Below, one piece after another: positions 38,664 through 50,530 of a DNA stretch of 64,000 nt. Position 1 is the first letter of the stretch; each line of letters starts with the position of its first letter. Both the position numbers and the translations under genes were made by a program. Origin of the DNA: Annona cherimola (Eukaryota > Streptophyta > Magnoliopsida > Magnoliales > Annonaceae); contig CM059971.1 in the NCBI GenBank assembly GCA_030490835.1, forward strand, positions 50,640,012-50,704,011. The letters run 5' to 3'. The notes beneath the pieces are model-generated. The model was given only the letters and a program-made list of their open reading frames with translations, did not search any database and was not told where the DNA came from.

Positions 38664-41458
38664 CATCCGTTGTCGTTTTAGTGTAAATGAAATCAAGGGA
38701 TTGTTGTTAATTGTTCATGATTGAAGGTCATTTCCTCCGATTCATTTGTTTTAAATCTTTTGGAATGCTTTAAAGTTTGCTCGTTCTACTTACAGTCAAA
38801 TTAAGTCAATTAGATTGAGTTATACTCAATTCTAACTAATCAAAATTCATTCTATCAAACTCAATTCATTTGATTCGATTTGAATGCCTTTAAGGTCATC
38901 CGTTGTCGTTCGAATGTAAATGAAATCAAGGGATTGTTGTTAATTGTTGTTGATTGAAGTTCATTTCGTCCAATTCAGTTGTTTTGAATCTATTGGAATG
39001 CTTTAAAGTTTACTCGTTCTACTTACAGTCAAATCAAGTCAATTAGATTGAGTTCTACAGAATTCTAACTAATCAAAGTTCATTCTATCAAACTCAATTC
39101 ATTTGATCCGATTTGAATGCCTTTAAGGTCATCCGTTGTCGTTCGAATGTAAATGAAATCAAGGGATTGTTGTTAATTGTTGTTGATTCAAGTTCCTTTC
39201 GTCCAATTCAGTTGTTTTGAATCAATTGGAATGCTTTAAAGTTTACTCGTTCTACTTACAGTCAAATCAAGTCAATTAGATTGAGTTCTACAGAATTCTA
39301 ACTAATCAAAGTTCATTCTATCAAACTCAATTCATTTGATTCGATTTGAATGCCTTTAAGGTCATCCGTTGTCGTTTGAATGTAAATGAAATCAAGGGAT
39401 TGTTGTTAATTGTTCATGATTGAAGGTCCTTTCCTCCGATTCATTTGTTTTAAATCTTTTGGAATGCTTTAAAGTTTGCTCGTTCTACTTACAGTCAAAT
39501 TAAGTCAATTAGATTGAGCTATACTCAATTCTAACTAATCAAAATTCATTCTATCAAACTCAATTCATTTGATTCGATTTGAATGCCTTATGGTCATCCG
39601 TTGTCGTTGGAATGTAAATGAAATCAAAGGATTGTTGTTAATTATTGTTCATTGAAGTTCATTTCGTCCAATTCAGTTATTTTGAATCTATTTGAATGCT
39701 TTAAAGTTTACTCGTTCTCCTTACAGTCAAATCAAGTCAATTAGATTGAGTTGTACTCAATTCTAGCTAATCAAAGTTAATTCTATCAAACTCAATTCAT
39801 TTGATTCGATTTGAATGCCTTTAAGGTCATCCGTTGTCGTTCGAATGTAAATGAAATCAAGGGATTGTTGTTAATTGTTGTTGATTGAAGTTCCTTTCGT
39901 CCAATTCAGTTGTTTTGAATCAATTGGAATGCTTTAAAGTTTACTCGTTCTCCTTACAGTCAAATCAAGTCAATTAGATTGAGTTGTACTCAATTCTAGC
40001 TAATCAAAGTCAATTCTATCAAACTCAATTCATTTGATTCGATTTGAATGCCTTTATGGTCATCCGTTGTCGTTCGAATGTAAATGAAATCAAGGGATTG
40101 TTGTTAATTATTATTCATTGAAGTTCATTTCGTCCAATTCAGTTGTTTTGAATCTATTGGAATGCTTTAAGGTTTACTCGTTCTACTTACAGTCAAATCA
40201 AGTCAATTAGATTCAGTTCTACTGAATTCTAACTAATCAAAGTTCATTCTATCAAACTCAATTCATTTGATTCGATTTGAATGCCTTTAAGGTCATCCGT
40301 TGTCGTTCGAATGTAAATGAAATCAAGGGATTGTTGTTAATTGTTGTTGATTGAAGTTCCTTTCGTCCAATTCAGTTGTTTTGAATCAATTGGAATGCTT
40401 TAAAGTTTACTCGTTCTACTTACAGTCAAATCAAGTCAATTAGATTGAGTTCTACTGAATTCTAACTAATCAAAGTTAATTCTATCAAACTCAATTCATT
40501 TGATTCGATTTGAATGCCTTTAAGGTCATCCGTTGTCGTTTGAATGTAAATGAAATCAAGGGATTGTTGTTAATTGTTGTTGTTTGAAGTTCCTTTCGTC
40601 CAATTCAGTTGTTTTGAATCTATTGGAATGCTTTAAAGTTTACTCGTTCTACTTACAGTCAAATCAAGTCAATTAGATTGACTTCTACAGAATTCTAACT
40701 AATCAAAGTTCATTCTATCAAACTCAATTCATTTGATTCGATTTGAATGCCTTTAAGGTCATCCGTTGTCGTTCGAATGTAAATGAAATCAAAGGATTGT
40801 TGTTAATTATTGTTCATTGAAGTTCGTTTCGTCCAATTCAGTTGTTTTGAATCTATTTGAATGCTTTAAAGTTTACTCGTTCTCCTTACAGTCAAATCAA
40901 GTCAATTAGATTGAGTTATACTCAATTCTAGCTAATCAAAGTTAATTCTATCAAACTCAATTCATTTGATTCGATTTGAATGCCTTTAAGGTCATCCGTT
41001 GTCGTTCGAATGTAAATGAAATCAAGTGATTGTTGTCAATTATTGTTCATTGAAGTTCCTTTCGTCCAATTCAGTTGTTTTGAATCTATTGGAATGCTTT
41101 AAGGTTTACTCGTTCTACTTACAGTCAAATCAAGTCAATTAGATTCAGTTCTACTGAATTCTAACTAATCAAAGTTCATTCTATCAAACTCAATTCATTT
41201 GATTCGATTTGAACGCCTTTAAGGTCATCCGTTGTCGTTCGAATGTAAATGAAATCAAGGGATTGTTGTTAATTGTTGTTGATTGAAGTTCCTTTCGTCC
41301 AATTCAGTTGTTTTGAATCAATTGGAATGCTTTAAAGTTTACTCGTTCTACTTACAGTCAAATCAAGTCAATTAGATTGAGTTCTACTGAATTCTAACTA
41401 ATCAAAGTTCATTCTATCAAACTCAATTCATTTGATTCGATTTGAATGCCTTTAAGGT
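38664..41458 (+). repeat. HOR-B unit 3, 12-mer (2795 bp)
   Basis: V R Q V A Q/A D Q G H J Q. It keeps the D Q G that unit 2 lacks, including TTATTATTC at 40108, but ends after the first H J Q and passes straight to another V (41459). The missing part is Q H J Q D Q. The join can be explained by exchange between Q monomers. Confidence 0.89.
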
Positions 41459-44241
41459 CATCCGTTGTCGTTTTAGTGTAAATGAAATCAAGGGATTGTT
41501 GTTAATTGTTCATGATTGAAGGTCCTTTCCTCCGATTCATTTGTTTTAAATCTTTTGGAATGCTTTAAAGTTTGCTCGTTCTACTTACAGTCAAATTAAG
41601 TCAATTAGATTGAGTTATACTCAATTCTAACTAATCAAAATTCATTCTATCAAACTCAATTCATTTGATTCGATTTGAATGCCTTTATGGTCATCCGTTG
41701 TCGTTCGAATGTAAATGAAATCAAGGGATTGTTGTTAATTATTGTTCATTGAAGTTCATTTCGTCCAATTCAGCTTTTTTGAATCTATTTGAATGCTTTA
41801 AAGTTTACTCGTTCTCCTTACAGTCAAATCAAGTCAATTAGATTGAGTTGTACTCAATTCTAGCTAATCAAAGTTCATTCTATCAAACTCAATTCATTTG
41901 ATTCGATTTGAATGCCTTTAAGGTCATCCGTTGTCGTTCGAATGTAAATGAAATCAAGGGATTGTTGTTAATTGTTGTTGATTGAAGTTCCTTTCGTCCA
42001 ATTCAGTTGTTTTGAATCAATTGGAATGCTTTAAAGTTTACTCGTTCTACTTACAGTCAAATCAAGTCAATTAGATTCAGTTCTACTGAATTCTAACTAA
42101 TCAAAGTTAATTCTATTAAACTCAATTCATTTGATCCGATTTGAATGCCTTTAAGGTCATCCGTTGTCGTTCGAATGTAAATGAAATCAAGGGATTGTTG
42201 TTAATTGTTGTTGATTGAAGTTCCTTTCGTCCAATTCAGTTGTTTTGAATCAATTGGAATGCTTTAAAGTTTACTCGTTCTACTTACAGTCAAATCAAGT
42301 CAATTAGATTGAGTTCTACAGAATTCTAACTAATCAAAGTTCATTCTATCAAACTCAATTCATTTGATTCGATTTGAATGCCTTTAGGGTCATCCGTTGT
42401 CGTTCGAATGTAAATGAAATCAAGGGATTGTTGTTAATTATTGTTCATTGAAGTTCATTTCGTCCAATTCAGTTGTTTTGAATCTATTGGAATGCTTTAA
42501 AGTTTACTCGTTCTACTTACAGTCAAATCAAGTCAATTAGATTGAGTTCTACAGAATTCTAACTAATCAAAGTTCATTATATCAAACTCAATTCATTTGA
42601 TCCGATTTGAATGCCTTTAAGGTCATCCGTTGTCGTTCGAATGTAAATGAAATCAAGGGATTGTTGTTAATTGTTGTTGATTCAAGTTCCTTTCGTCCAA
42701 TTCAGTTGTTTTGAATCAATTGGAATGCTTTAAAGTTTACTCGTTCTACTTACAGTCAAATCAAGTCAATTAGATTGAGTTGTACTCAATTCTAGCTAAT
42801 CAAAGTTAATTCTATCAAACTCAATTCATTTGATTCAATTTGAATGCCTTTATGGTCATCCGTTGTCGTTCGAATGTAAATGAAATCAAGGGATTGTTGT
42901 TAATTATTGTTCATTGAAGTTCATTTCGTCCAATTCAGCTTTTTTGAATCTATTTGAATGCTTTAAAGTTTACTCGTTCTCCTTACAGTCAAATCAAGTC
43001 AATTAGATTGAGTTGTACTCAATTCTAGCTAATCAAAGTTAATTCTATCAAACTCAATTCATTTGATTCGATTTGAATGCCTTTAAGGTCATCCGTTGTC
43101 GTTCGAATGTAAATGAAATCAAGTGATTGTTGACAATTATTGTTCATTGAAGTTCCTTTCGTCCAATTCAGTTGTTTTGAATCTATTGGAATGCTTTAAA
43201 GTTTACTCGTTCTACTTACAGTCAAATCAAGTCAATTAGATTGAGTTCTACAGAATTCTAACTAATCAAAGTTCATTCTATCAAACTCAATTCATTTGAT
43301 TCGATTTGAATGCCTTTAAGGTCATCCGTTGTCGTTCGAATGTAAATGAAATCAAAGGATTGTTGTTAATTATTGTTCATTGAAGTTCATTTCGTCCAAT
43401 TCAGTTGTTTTGAATCTATTTGAATGCTTTAAGGTTTACTCGTTCTCCTTACAGTCAAATCAAGTCAATTAGATTGAGTTGTACTCAATTCTAGCTAATC
43501 AAAGTTAATTCTATCAAACTCAATTCATTTGATTCAATTTGAATGCCTTTAAGGTCATCCGTTGTCGTTCGAATGTAAATGAAATCAAGTGATTGTTGTC
43601 AATTATTGTTCATTGAAGTTCCTTTCGTCCAATTCAGTTGTTTTGAATCTATTGGAATGCCTTAAAGTTTACCCGTTCTACTTAGAGTCAAATTAAGTCA
43701 ATTAGATAGAGTTATACTCAATTCTAACTAATCAAAATTCATTCTATCAAACTCAATTCATTTGATCCGATTTGAATGCCTTTAAGGTCATCCGTTGTCG
43801 TTCGAATGTAAATGAAATCATGGGATTGTTGTGAATTGTTGTTGATTGAAGTTCCTTTCGTCCAATTCAGTTGTTTTGAATCAATTGGAATGCTTTAAAG
43901 TTTACTCGTTCTACTTACAGTCAAATCAAGTCAATTAGATTGAGTTCTACAGAATTCTAACTAATCAAAGTTCATTCTATCAAACTCAATTCATTTGATT
44001 CGATTTGAATGCCTTTAGGGTCATCCGTTGTCGTTCGAATGTAAATGAAATCAAGGGATTGTTGTTAGAAGTTCATTTCGTCCAATTCAGTTGTTTTGAA
44101 TCTATTGGAATGCTTTAAGGTTTACTCGTTCTACTTACAGTCAAATCAAGTCAATTAGATTGAGTTCTACAGAATTCTAACTAATCAAAGTTCATTCTAT
44201 CAAACTCAATTCATTTGATCCGATTTCAATGCCTTTAAGGT
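41459..44241 (+). repeat. Mixed block, 12 monomers
   Basis: Order: V A Q Q C Q/A A J/C H/A K Q C. It begins with the V (CGTTTTAGTG) and A (AGCTTTTTTG) pair, and a second AGCTTTTTTG monomer stands at 42857. It ends with a C monomer that has a 13-bp deletion. TTCAATTTG, a loss of the CpG in TTCGATTTG, appears in 42624 and 43323. No higher-order period is visible inside the block. Confidence 0.82.
44067..44068 (+). other. 13-bp deletion inside a C monomer (220-bp monomer)
   Basis: The monomer at 44022-44241 reads GTTGTTAGAAGTTC where type C has GTTGTTAATTATTG followed by TTCATTGAAGTTC. Thirteen bases are missing at the junction 44067/44068. This is the largest indel I found among the 274 complete monomers; all other length changes are single bases. 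Confidence 0.92.
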
Positions 44242-44474
44242 CATCCGTTGTCGTTCGAATGTAAATGAAATCAAGGGATTGTTGTTACTTGTTGTTGATT
44301 CAAGTTCCTTTCGTCCAATTCAGTTGTTTTGAATCAATTGGAATGCTTTAAAGTTTACTCGTTCTACTTACATTCAAATCAAGTCAATTAGATTGAGTTC
44401 TACAGAATTCTAACTTATCAAAGTTCATTCTATCAAACTCAATTCATTTGATTCGATTTGAATGCCTTTAAGGT

Positions 44475-45173
44475 CATCCGTTGTCGTTTGAATGTAAATG
44501 AAATCAAGGGATTGTTGTTAATTATTGTTCATTGAAGTTCATTTCGTCCAATTCAGCTGTTTTGAATCTATTTGAATGCTTTAAAGTTTACTCGTTCTCC
44601 TTACAGTCAAATCAAGTCAATTAGATTGAGTTGTACTCAATTCTAGCTAATCAAAGTTAATTTTATCAAACTCAATTCATTTGATCCGATTTGAATGCCT
44701 TTAAGGTCATCCGTTGTCGTTCGAATGTAAATGAAATCAAGGGATTGTTGTTAATTGTTGTTGATTGATGTTCCTTTCGTCCAATTCAGTTGTTTTGAAT
44801 CAATTGGAATGCTTTAAAGTTTACTCGTTCTACTTACAGTCAAATCAAGTCAATTAGATTGAGTTCTACAGAATTCTAACTAATCAAAGTTCATTCTATC
44901 AAACTCAATTCATTTGATCCGATTTGAATGCCTTTAAGGTCATCCGTTGTCGTTCGAATGTAAATGAAATCAAGGGATTGTTGTAAATTGTTGTTGATTG
45001 AAGTTCCTTTCGTCCAATTCAGTTGTTTTGAATCAATTGGAATGCTTTAAAGTTTACTCGTTCTACTTACAGTCAAATCAAGTCAATTAGATTGAGTTCT
45101 ACAGAATTCTAACTAATCAAAGTTCATTCTTTCAAACTCAATTCATTTGATTCGATTTGAATGCCTTTAAGGT
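44475..45173 (+). repeat. A-Q-Q triplet module, first of six
   Basis: An A-type monomer starting CGTTTGAATG with GTTTTGAATCTATTTG and (usually) GTTAATTTTATC is followed by a Q with TTGATTGATGTTCC and then a second Q. The same triplet starts at 47036, 51463, 53560, 58685 and 63112. The triplet stays together while its neighbours change, so it behaves as one unit in exchange. Confidence 0.85.
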
Positions 45174-45406
45174 CATCCGTTGTCGTTTTAGTGTAAATGA
45201 AATCAAGGGATTGTTGTTAATTGTTCATGATTGAAGGTCCTTTCCTCCGATTCATTTGTTTTAAATCTTTTGGAATGCTTTAAAGTTTGCTCGTTCTACT
45301 TACAGTCAAATCAAGTCAATTAGATTGAGTTCTACAGAATTCTAACTAATCAAAGTTCATTCTATCAAACTCAATTCATTTGATTCGATTTGAATGCCTT
45401 TAGGGT
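45174..45406 (+). repeat. V/Q chimeric monomer
   Basis: V-like to GTTTGCTCG (about position 120), then CAAATCAAG, CTACAGAATTC and CTTTAGGG of type Q. The switch lies between about 118 and 136. Length 233. Confidence 0.88.
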
Positions 45407-46802
45407 CATCCGTTATCGTTCGAATGTAAATGAAATCAAGGGATTGTTGTTAATTATTGTTCATTGAAGTTCATTTCGTCCAATTCAGTTGTTTTGAATC
45501 TATTGGAATGCTTTAAAGTTTACTCGTTCTACTTACAGTCAAATCAAGTCAATTAGATTGAGTTCTACAGAATTCTAACTAATCAAAGTTCATTCTATCA
45601 AACTCAATTCATTTGATCCGATTTGAATGCCTTTAAGGTCATCCGTTGTCGTTCGAATGTAAATGAAATCAAGGGATTGTTGTTAATTGTTGTTGATTCA
45701 AGTTCCTTTCGTCCAATTCAGTTGTTTTGAATCAATTGGAATGCTTTAAAGTTTACTCGTTCTACTTACAGTCAAATCAAGTCAATTAGATTGAGTTCTA
45801 CAGAATTCTAACTAATCAAAGTTCATTCTATCAAACTCAATTCATTTGATTCGATTTGAATGCCTTTAAGGTCATCCGTTGTCGTTTGAATGTAAATGAA
45901 ATCAAGGGATTGTTGTTAATTGTTCATGATTGAAGGTCCTTTCCTCCGATTCAATTGTTTTAAATCTTTTGGAATGCTTTAAAGTTTGCTCGTTCTACTT
46001 ACAGTCAAATTAAGTCAATTAGATTGAGCTATACTCAATTCTAACTAATCAAAATTCATTCTATCAAACTCAATTCATTTGATTCGATTTGAATGCCTTA
46101 TGGTCATCCGTTGTCGTTGGAATGTAAATGAAATCAAAGGATTGTTGTTAATTATTGTTCATTGAAGTTCATTTCGTCCAATTCAGTTATTTTGAATCTA
46201 TTTGAATGCTTTAAAGTTTACTCGTTCTCCTTACAGTCAAATCAAGTCAATTAGATTGAGTTGTACTCAATTCTAGCTAATCAAAGTTAATTCTATCAAA
46301 CTCAATTCATTTGATTCGATTTGAATGCCTTTATGGTCATCCGTTGTCGTTCGAATGTAAATGAAATCAAGGGATTGTTGTTAATTATTGTTCATTGAAG
46401 TTCATTTCGTCCAATTCAGTTGTTTTGAATCAATTGGAATGCTTTAAAGTTTACTCGTTCTACTTACAGTCAAATCAAGTCAATTAGATTGAGTTCTACA
46501 GAATTCTAACTAATCAAAGTTCATTCTATCAAACTCAATTCATTTGATTCGATTTGAATGCCTTTAGGGTCATCCGTTGTCGTTCGAATGTAAATGAAAT
46601 CAAGGGATTGTTGTTAATTATTGTTCATTGAAGTTCATTTCGTCCAATTCAGTTGTTTTGAGTCTATTGGAATGCTTTAAAGTTTACTCGTTCTACTTAC
46701 AGTCAAATCAAGTCAATTAGATTGAGTTCTACAGAATTCTAACTAATCAAAGTTCATTCTATCAAACTCAATCATTTGATCCGATTTCAATGCCTTTAAG
46801 GT

Positions 46803-48666
46803 CATCCGTTGTCGTTCGAATGTAAATGAAATCAAGGGATTGTTGTTACTTGTTGTTGATTCAAGTTCCTTTCGTCCAATTCAGTTGTTTTGAATCAATT
46901 GGAATGCTTTAAAGTTTACTCGTTCTACTTACATTCAAATCAAGTCAATTAGATTGAGTTCTACAGAATTCTAACTTATCAAAGTTCATTCTATCAAACT
47001 CAATTCATTTGATTCGATTTGAATGCCTTTAAGGTCATCCGTTGTCGTTTGAATGTAAATGAAATCAAGGGATTGTTGTTAATTATTGTTCATTGAAGTT
47101 CATTTCGTCCAATTCAGCTGTTTTGAATCTATTTGAATGCTTTAAAGTTTACTCGTTCTCCTTACAGTCAAATCAAGTCAATTAGATTGAGTTGTACTCA
47201 ATTCTAGCTAATCAAAGTTAATTTTATCAAACTCAATTCATTTGATCCGATTTGAATGCCTTTAAGGTCATCCGTTGTCGTTCGAATGTAAATGAAATCA
47301 AGGGATTGTTGTTAATTGTTGTTGATTGATGTTCCTTTCGTCCAATTCAGTTGTTTTGAATCAATTGGAATGCTTTAAAGTTTACTCGTTCTACTTACAG
47401 TCAAATCAAGTCAATTAGATTGAGTTCTACAGAATTCTAACTAATCAAAGTTCATTCTATCAAACTCAATTCATTTGATCCGATTTGAATGCCTTTAAGG
47501 TCATCCGTTGTCGTTCGAATGTAAATGAAATCAAGGGATTGTTGTTAATTGTTGTTGATTGAAGTTCCTTTCGTCCAATTCAGTTGTTTTGAATCAATTG
47601 GAATGCTTTAAAGTTTACTCGTTCTACTTACAGTCAAATCAAGTCAATTAGATTGAGTTCTACAGAATTCTAACTAATCAAAGTTCATTCTTTCAAACTC
47701 AATTCATTTGATTCGATTTGAATGCCTTTAGGGTCATCCGTTGTCGTTCGAATGTAAATGAAATCAAGGGATTGTTGTTAATTATTGTTCTATTGAAGTT
47801 CATTTCGTATAATTCAGTTGTTTTGAATCTATTGGAATGCTTTAAAGTTTACTCGTTCTACTTACAGTCAAATCAAGTCAATTAGATTGAGTTCTACAGA
47901 ATTCTAACTAATCAAAGTTCATTCTATCAAACTCAATTCATTTGATCCGATTTGAATGCCTTTAAGGTCATCCGTTGTCGTTCGAATGTAAATGAAATCA
48001 AGGGATTGTTGTTAATTGTTGTTGATTCAAGTTCCTTTCGTCCAATTCAGTTGTTTTGAATCAATTGGAATGCTTTAAAGTTTACTCGTTCTACTTACAG
48101 TCAAATCAAGTCAATTAGATTGAGTTCTACAGAATTCTAACTGATCAAAGTTCATTCTATCAAACTCAATTCATTTGATTCGATTTGAATGCCTTTAAGG
48201 TCATCCGTTGTCGTTTGAATGTAAATGAAATCAAGGGATTGTTGTTAATTGTTCATGATTGAAGGTCCTTTCCTCCGATTCAATTGTTTTAAATCTTTTG
48301 GAATGCTTTAAAGTTTGCTCGTTCTACTTACAGTCAAATTAAGTCAATTAGATTGAGCTATACTCAATTCTAACTAATAAAAATTCATTCTATCAAACTC
48401 AATTCATTTGATTCGATTTGAATGCCTTATGGTCATCCGTTGTCGTTGGAATGTAAATGAAATCAAAGGATTGTTGTTAATTATTGTTCATTGAAGTTCA
48501 TTTCGTCCAATTCAGTTATTTTGAATCTATTTGAATGCTTTAAAGTTTACTCGTTCTCCTTACAGTCAAATCAAGTCAATTAGATTGAGTTGTACTCAAT
48601 TCTAGCTAATCCAAGTTAATTCTATCAAACTCAATTCATTTGATTCGATTTGAATGCCTTTATGGT
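46803..48666 (+). repeat. 11-mer block, copy 2, 8 monomers (1864 bp)
   Basis: Order: Q A Q Q C Q V A, carrying all the private markers of copy 1. The V/Q chimera of copy 1 (45174) is missing: the Q at 47502 has the TTCTTTCAAAC marker of 44941 but ends CTTTAGGG like 45174, so the loss joined those two monomers near their ends. The C monomer at 47735 is 234 bp, with an inserted T (GTTCTATTG) and CGTATAATTC for CGTCCAATTC. Similarity continues a short way into 48667. Confidence 0.87.
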
Positions 48667-48899
48667 CATCCGTTGTCGTTCGAATGTAAATGAAATCAAG
48701 GGATTGTTGTTAATTATTGTTCATTGAAGTTCATTTCGTCCAATTCAGTTGTTTTGAATCTATTGGAATGCTTTAAGGTTTACTCGTTCTACTTACAGTC
48801 AAATCAAGTCAATTAGATTCAGTTCTACTGAATTCTAACTAATCAAAGTTCATTCTATCAAACTCAATTCATTTGATTCGATTTGAATGCCTTTAGGGT
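48667..48899 (+). repeat. Reference monomer, type D
   Basis: Type D shares its first 100 bases with C but has AAGGTTTACTCG and the changed dyad CAGTTCTACTGAATTC. Other D monomers start at 1398, 3494, 27948, 30511, 32374, 34704, 38198, 40061, 55656, 57520 and 60549. The HOR-A monomers at 8850, 16536, 21194 and 25852 have the D-like AAGG and CTACTGG but the Q-type dyad, so they are C/D intermediates. Confidence 0.88.
48817..48833. other. 7-bp dyad, D form (example)
   Basis: ATTCAGT, loop TCT, ACTGAAT: a perfect inverted repeat at the same monomer positions as the A form, but with the 154:164 pair changed from G:C to C:G. The D and J monomers carry it. In Q monomers the arms are ATTGAGT and ACAGAAT, with two mismatches. 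Confidence 0.9.
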
Positions 48900-50064
48900 C
48901 ATCCGTTGTCGTTCGAATGTAAATGAAATCAAGGGATTGTTGTTAATTGTTGTTGATTGAAGTTCCTTTCGTCCAATTCAGTTGTTTTGAATCAATTGGA
49001 ATGCTTTAAAATTTACTCGTTCTACTTACAGTCAAATCAAGTCAATTAGATTGAGTTCTACTGAATTCTAACTAATCAAAGTTAATTCTATCAAACTCAA
49101 TTCATTTGATTCGATTTGAATGCCTTTAAGGTCATCCGTTGTCGTTCGAATGTAAATGAAATCAAGGGATTGTTGTTAATTGTTGTTGTTTGAAGTTCCT
49201 TTCGTCCAATTCAGTTTTTTTGAATCTATTGGAATGCTTTAAAGTTTACTCGTTCTACTTACAGTCAAATCAAGTCAATTAGATTGACTTCTACAGAATT
49301 CTAACTAATCAAAGTTCATTCTATCAAACTCAATTCATTTCATTCGATTTGAATGCCTTTAAGGTCATCCGTTGTCGTTCGAATGTAAATGAAATCAAGG
49401 GATTGTTGTTAATTGTTGTTGATTGAAGTTCCTTTCGTCCAATTCAGTTGTTTTGAATCAATTGGAATGCTTTAAAGTTTACTCGTTCTACTTACAGTCA
49501 AATCAAGTCAATTAGATTGAGTTCTACTGAATTCTAACTAATCAAAGTTCATTCTATCAAACTCAATTCATTTGATTCGATTTGAATGCCTTTAAGGTCA
49601 TCCGTTGTCGTTGGAATGTAAATGAAATCAAGGGATTGTTGTTAATTGTTCATGATTGAAGGTCCTTTCCTCCGATTCATTTGTTTTAAATCTTTTGGAA
49701 TGCTTTAAAGTTTGCTCGTTCTACTTACAGTCAAATTAAGTCAATTAGATTGAGTTATACTCAATTCTAACTAATCAAAATTCATTCTATCAAACTCAAT
49801 TCATTTGATCCGATTTGAATGCCTTTAAGGTCATCCGTTGTCGTTCGAATGTAAATGAAATCAAGGGATTGTTGTTAATTGTTGTTGATTGAAGTTCCTT
49901 TCGTCCAATTCAGTTGTTTTGAATCTATTGGAATGCTTTAAAGTTTACTCGTTCTACTTACAGTCAAATCAAGTCAATTAGATTGAGTTCTACAGAATTC
50001 TAACTAATCAAAGTTCATTCTATCAAACTCAATTCATTTGATTCGATTTGAATGCCTTTAGGGT

Positions 50065-50297
50065 CATCCGTTGTCGTTCGAATGTAAATGAAATCAAGGG
50101 ATTGTTGTTAATTATTGTTCATTGAAGTTCATTTCGTCCAATTCAGTTGTTTTGAATCTATTGGAATGCTTTAAAGTTTACTCGTTCTACTTACAGTCAA
50201 ATCAAGTCAATTAGATTGAGTTCTACAGAATTCTAACTAATCAAAGTTCATTCTATCAAACTCAATTCATTTGATTCGATTTGAATGCCTTTAAGGT
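50065..50297 (+). repeat. Reference monomer, type C
   Basis: Type C has TTATTGTTCATTG, TTCATTTCG, GAATCTATTGG, AAAGTTTACTCG and CTACAGAATTC. It usually follows a Q monomer ending CTTTAGGG. A subtype in HOR-A carries ACTCATTC in place of ACTCGTTC and ends TGTCTTTAAGG (700, 4193, 7220, 11645, 14906, 27250 and the equivalent positions of the repeated units). Confidence 0.9.
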
Positions 50298-50530
50298 CAT
50301 CTGTTGTCGTTCGAATGTAAATGAAATCAAGTGATTGTTGTCAATTGTTGTTCATTGAAATTCCTTTCGTCCAATTCAGTTGTTTTCAATCTATTGAAAT
50401 GCTTTAAAGTTTACCCGTTCTACTTAGAGTCAAATTAAGTCAATTGGATAGAGTTATACTCAATTCTAACTAATCAAAATTCATTCTATCAAACTCAATT
50501 CATTTGATCCGATTTGAATGCCTTTAAGGT
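50298..50530 (+). repeat. Reference monomer, type K (rare, divergent)
   Basis: Only three copies are seen (43556, 50298, 62180). All have CAAGTG, GTCAATT, TTTACCCG, CTTAGAGTC, CAAATTAAG and GATAGAGTTATACTC. The copies at 50298 and 62180 share further private changes: CATCTGTTG, GAAATTCC, TTTTCAATCTATTGAAATG and CAATTGG for CAATTAG. The first half is J-like and the second half V-like. The private changes show that 50298 and 62180 are copies of one duplication event. Confidence 0.87.

Larger units (their letters stand above)
44242..46802 (+). repeat. 11-mer block, copy 1 (2561 bp)
   Basis: Order: Q A Q Q V/Q C Q V A C/Q C. Markers shared with the next block: TTACTTGTTG, CATTCAAATC and AACTTATC in the first Q; CAGCTGTTTTG in A; TTGATTGATGTTCC in the next Q; TTCTTTCAAAC in the following Q; GATTCAATTGTTTTAAATC in V. 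The last monomer (46571) has a 1-bp deletion giving CTCAATCATTTG near 46771. Confidence 0.88.
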
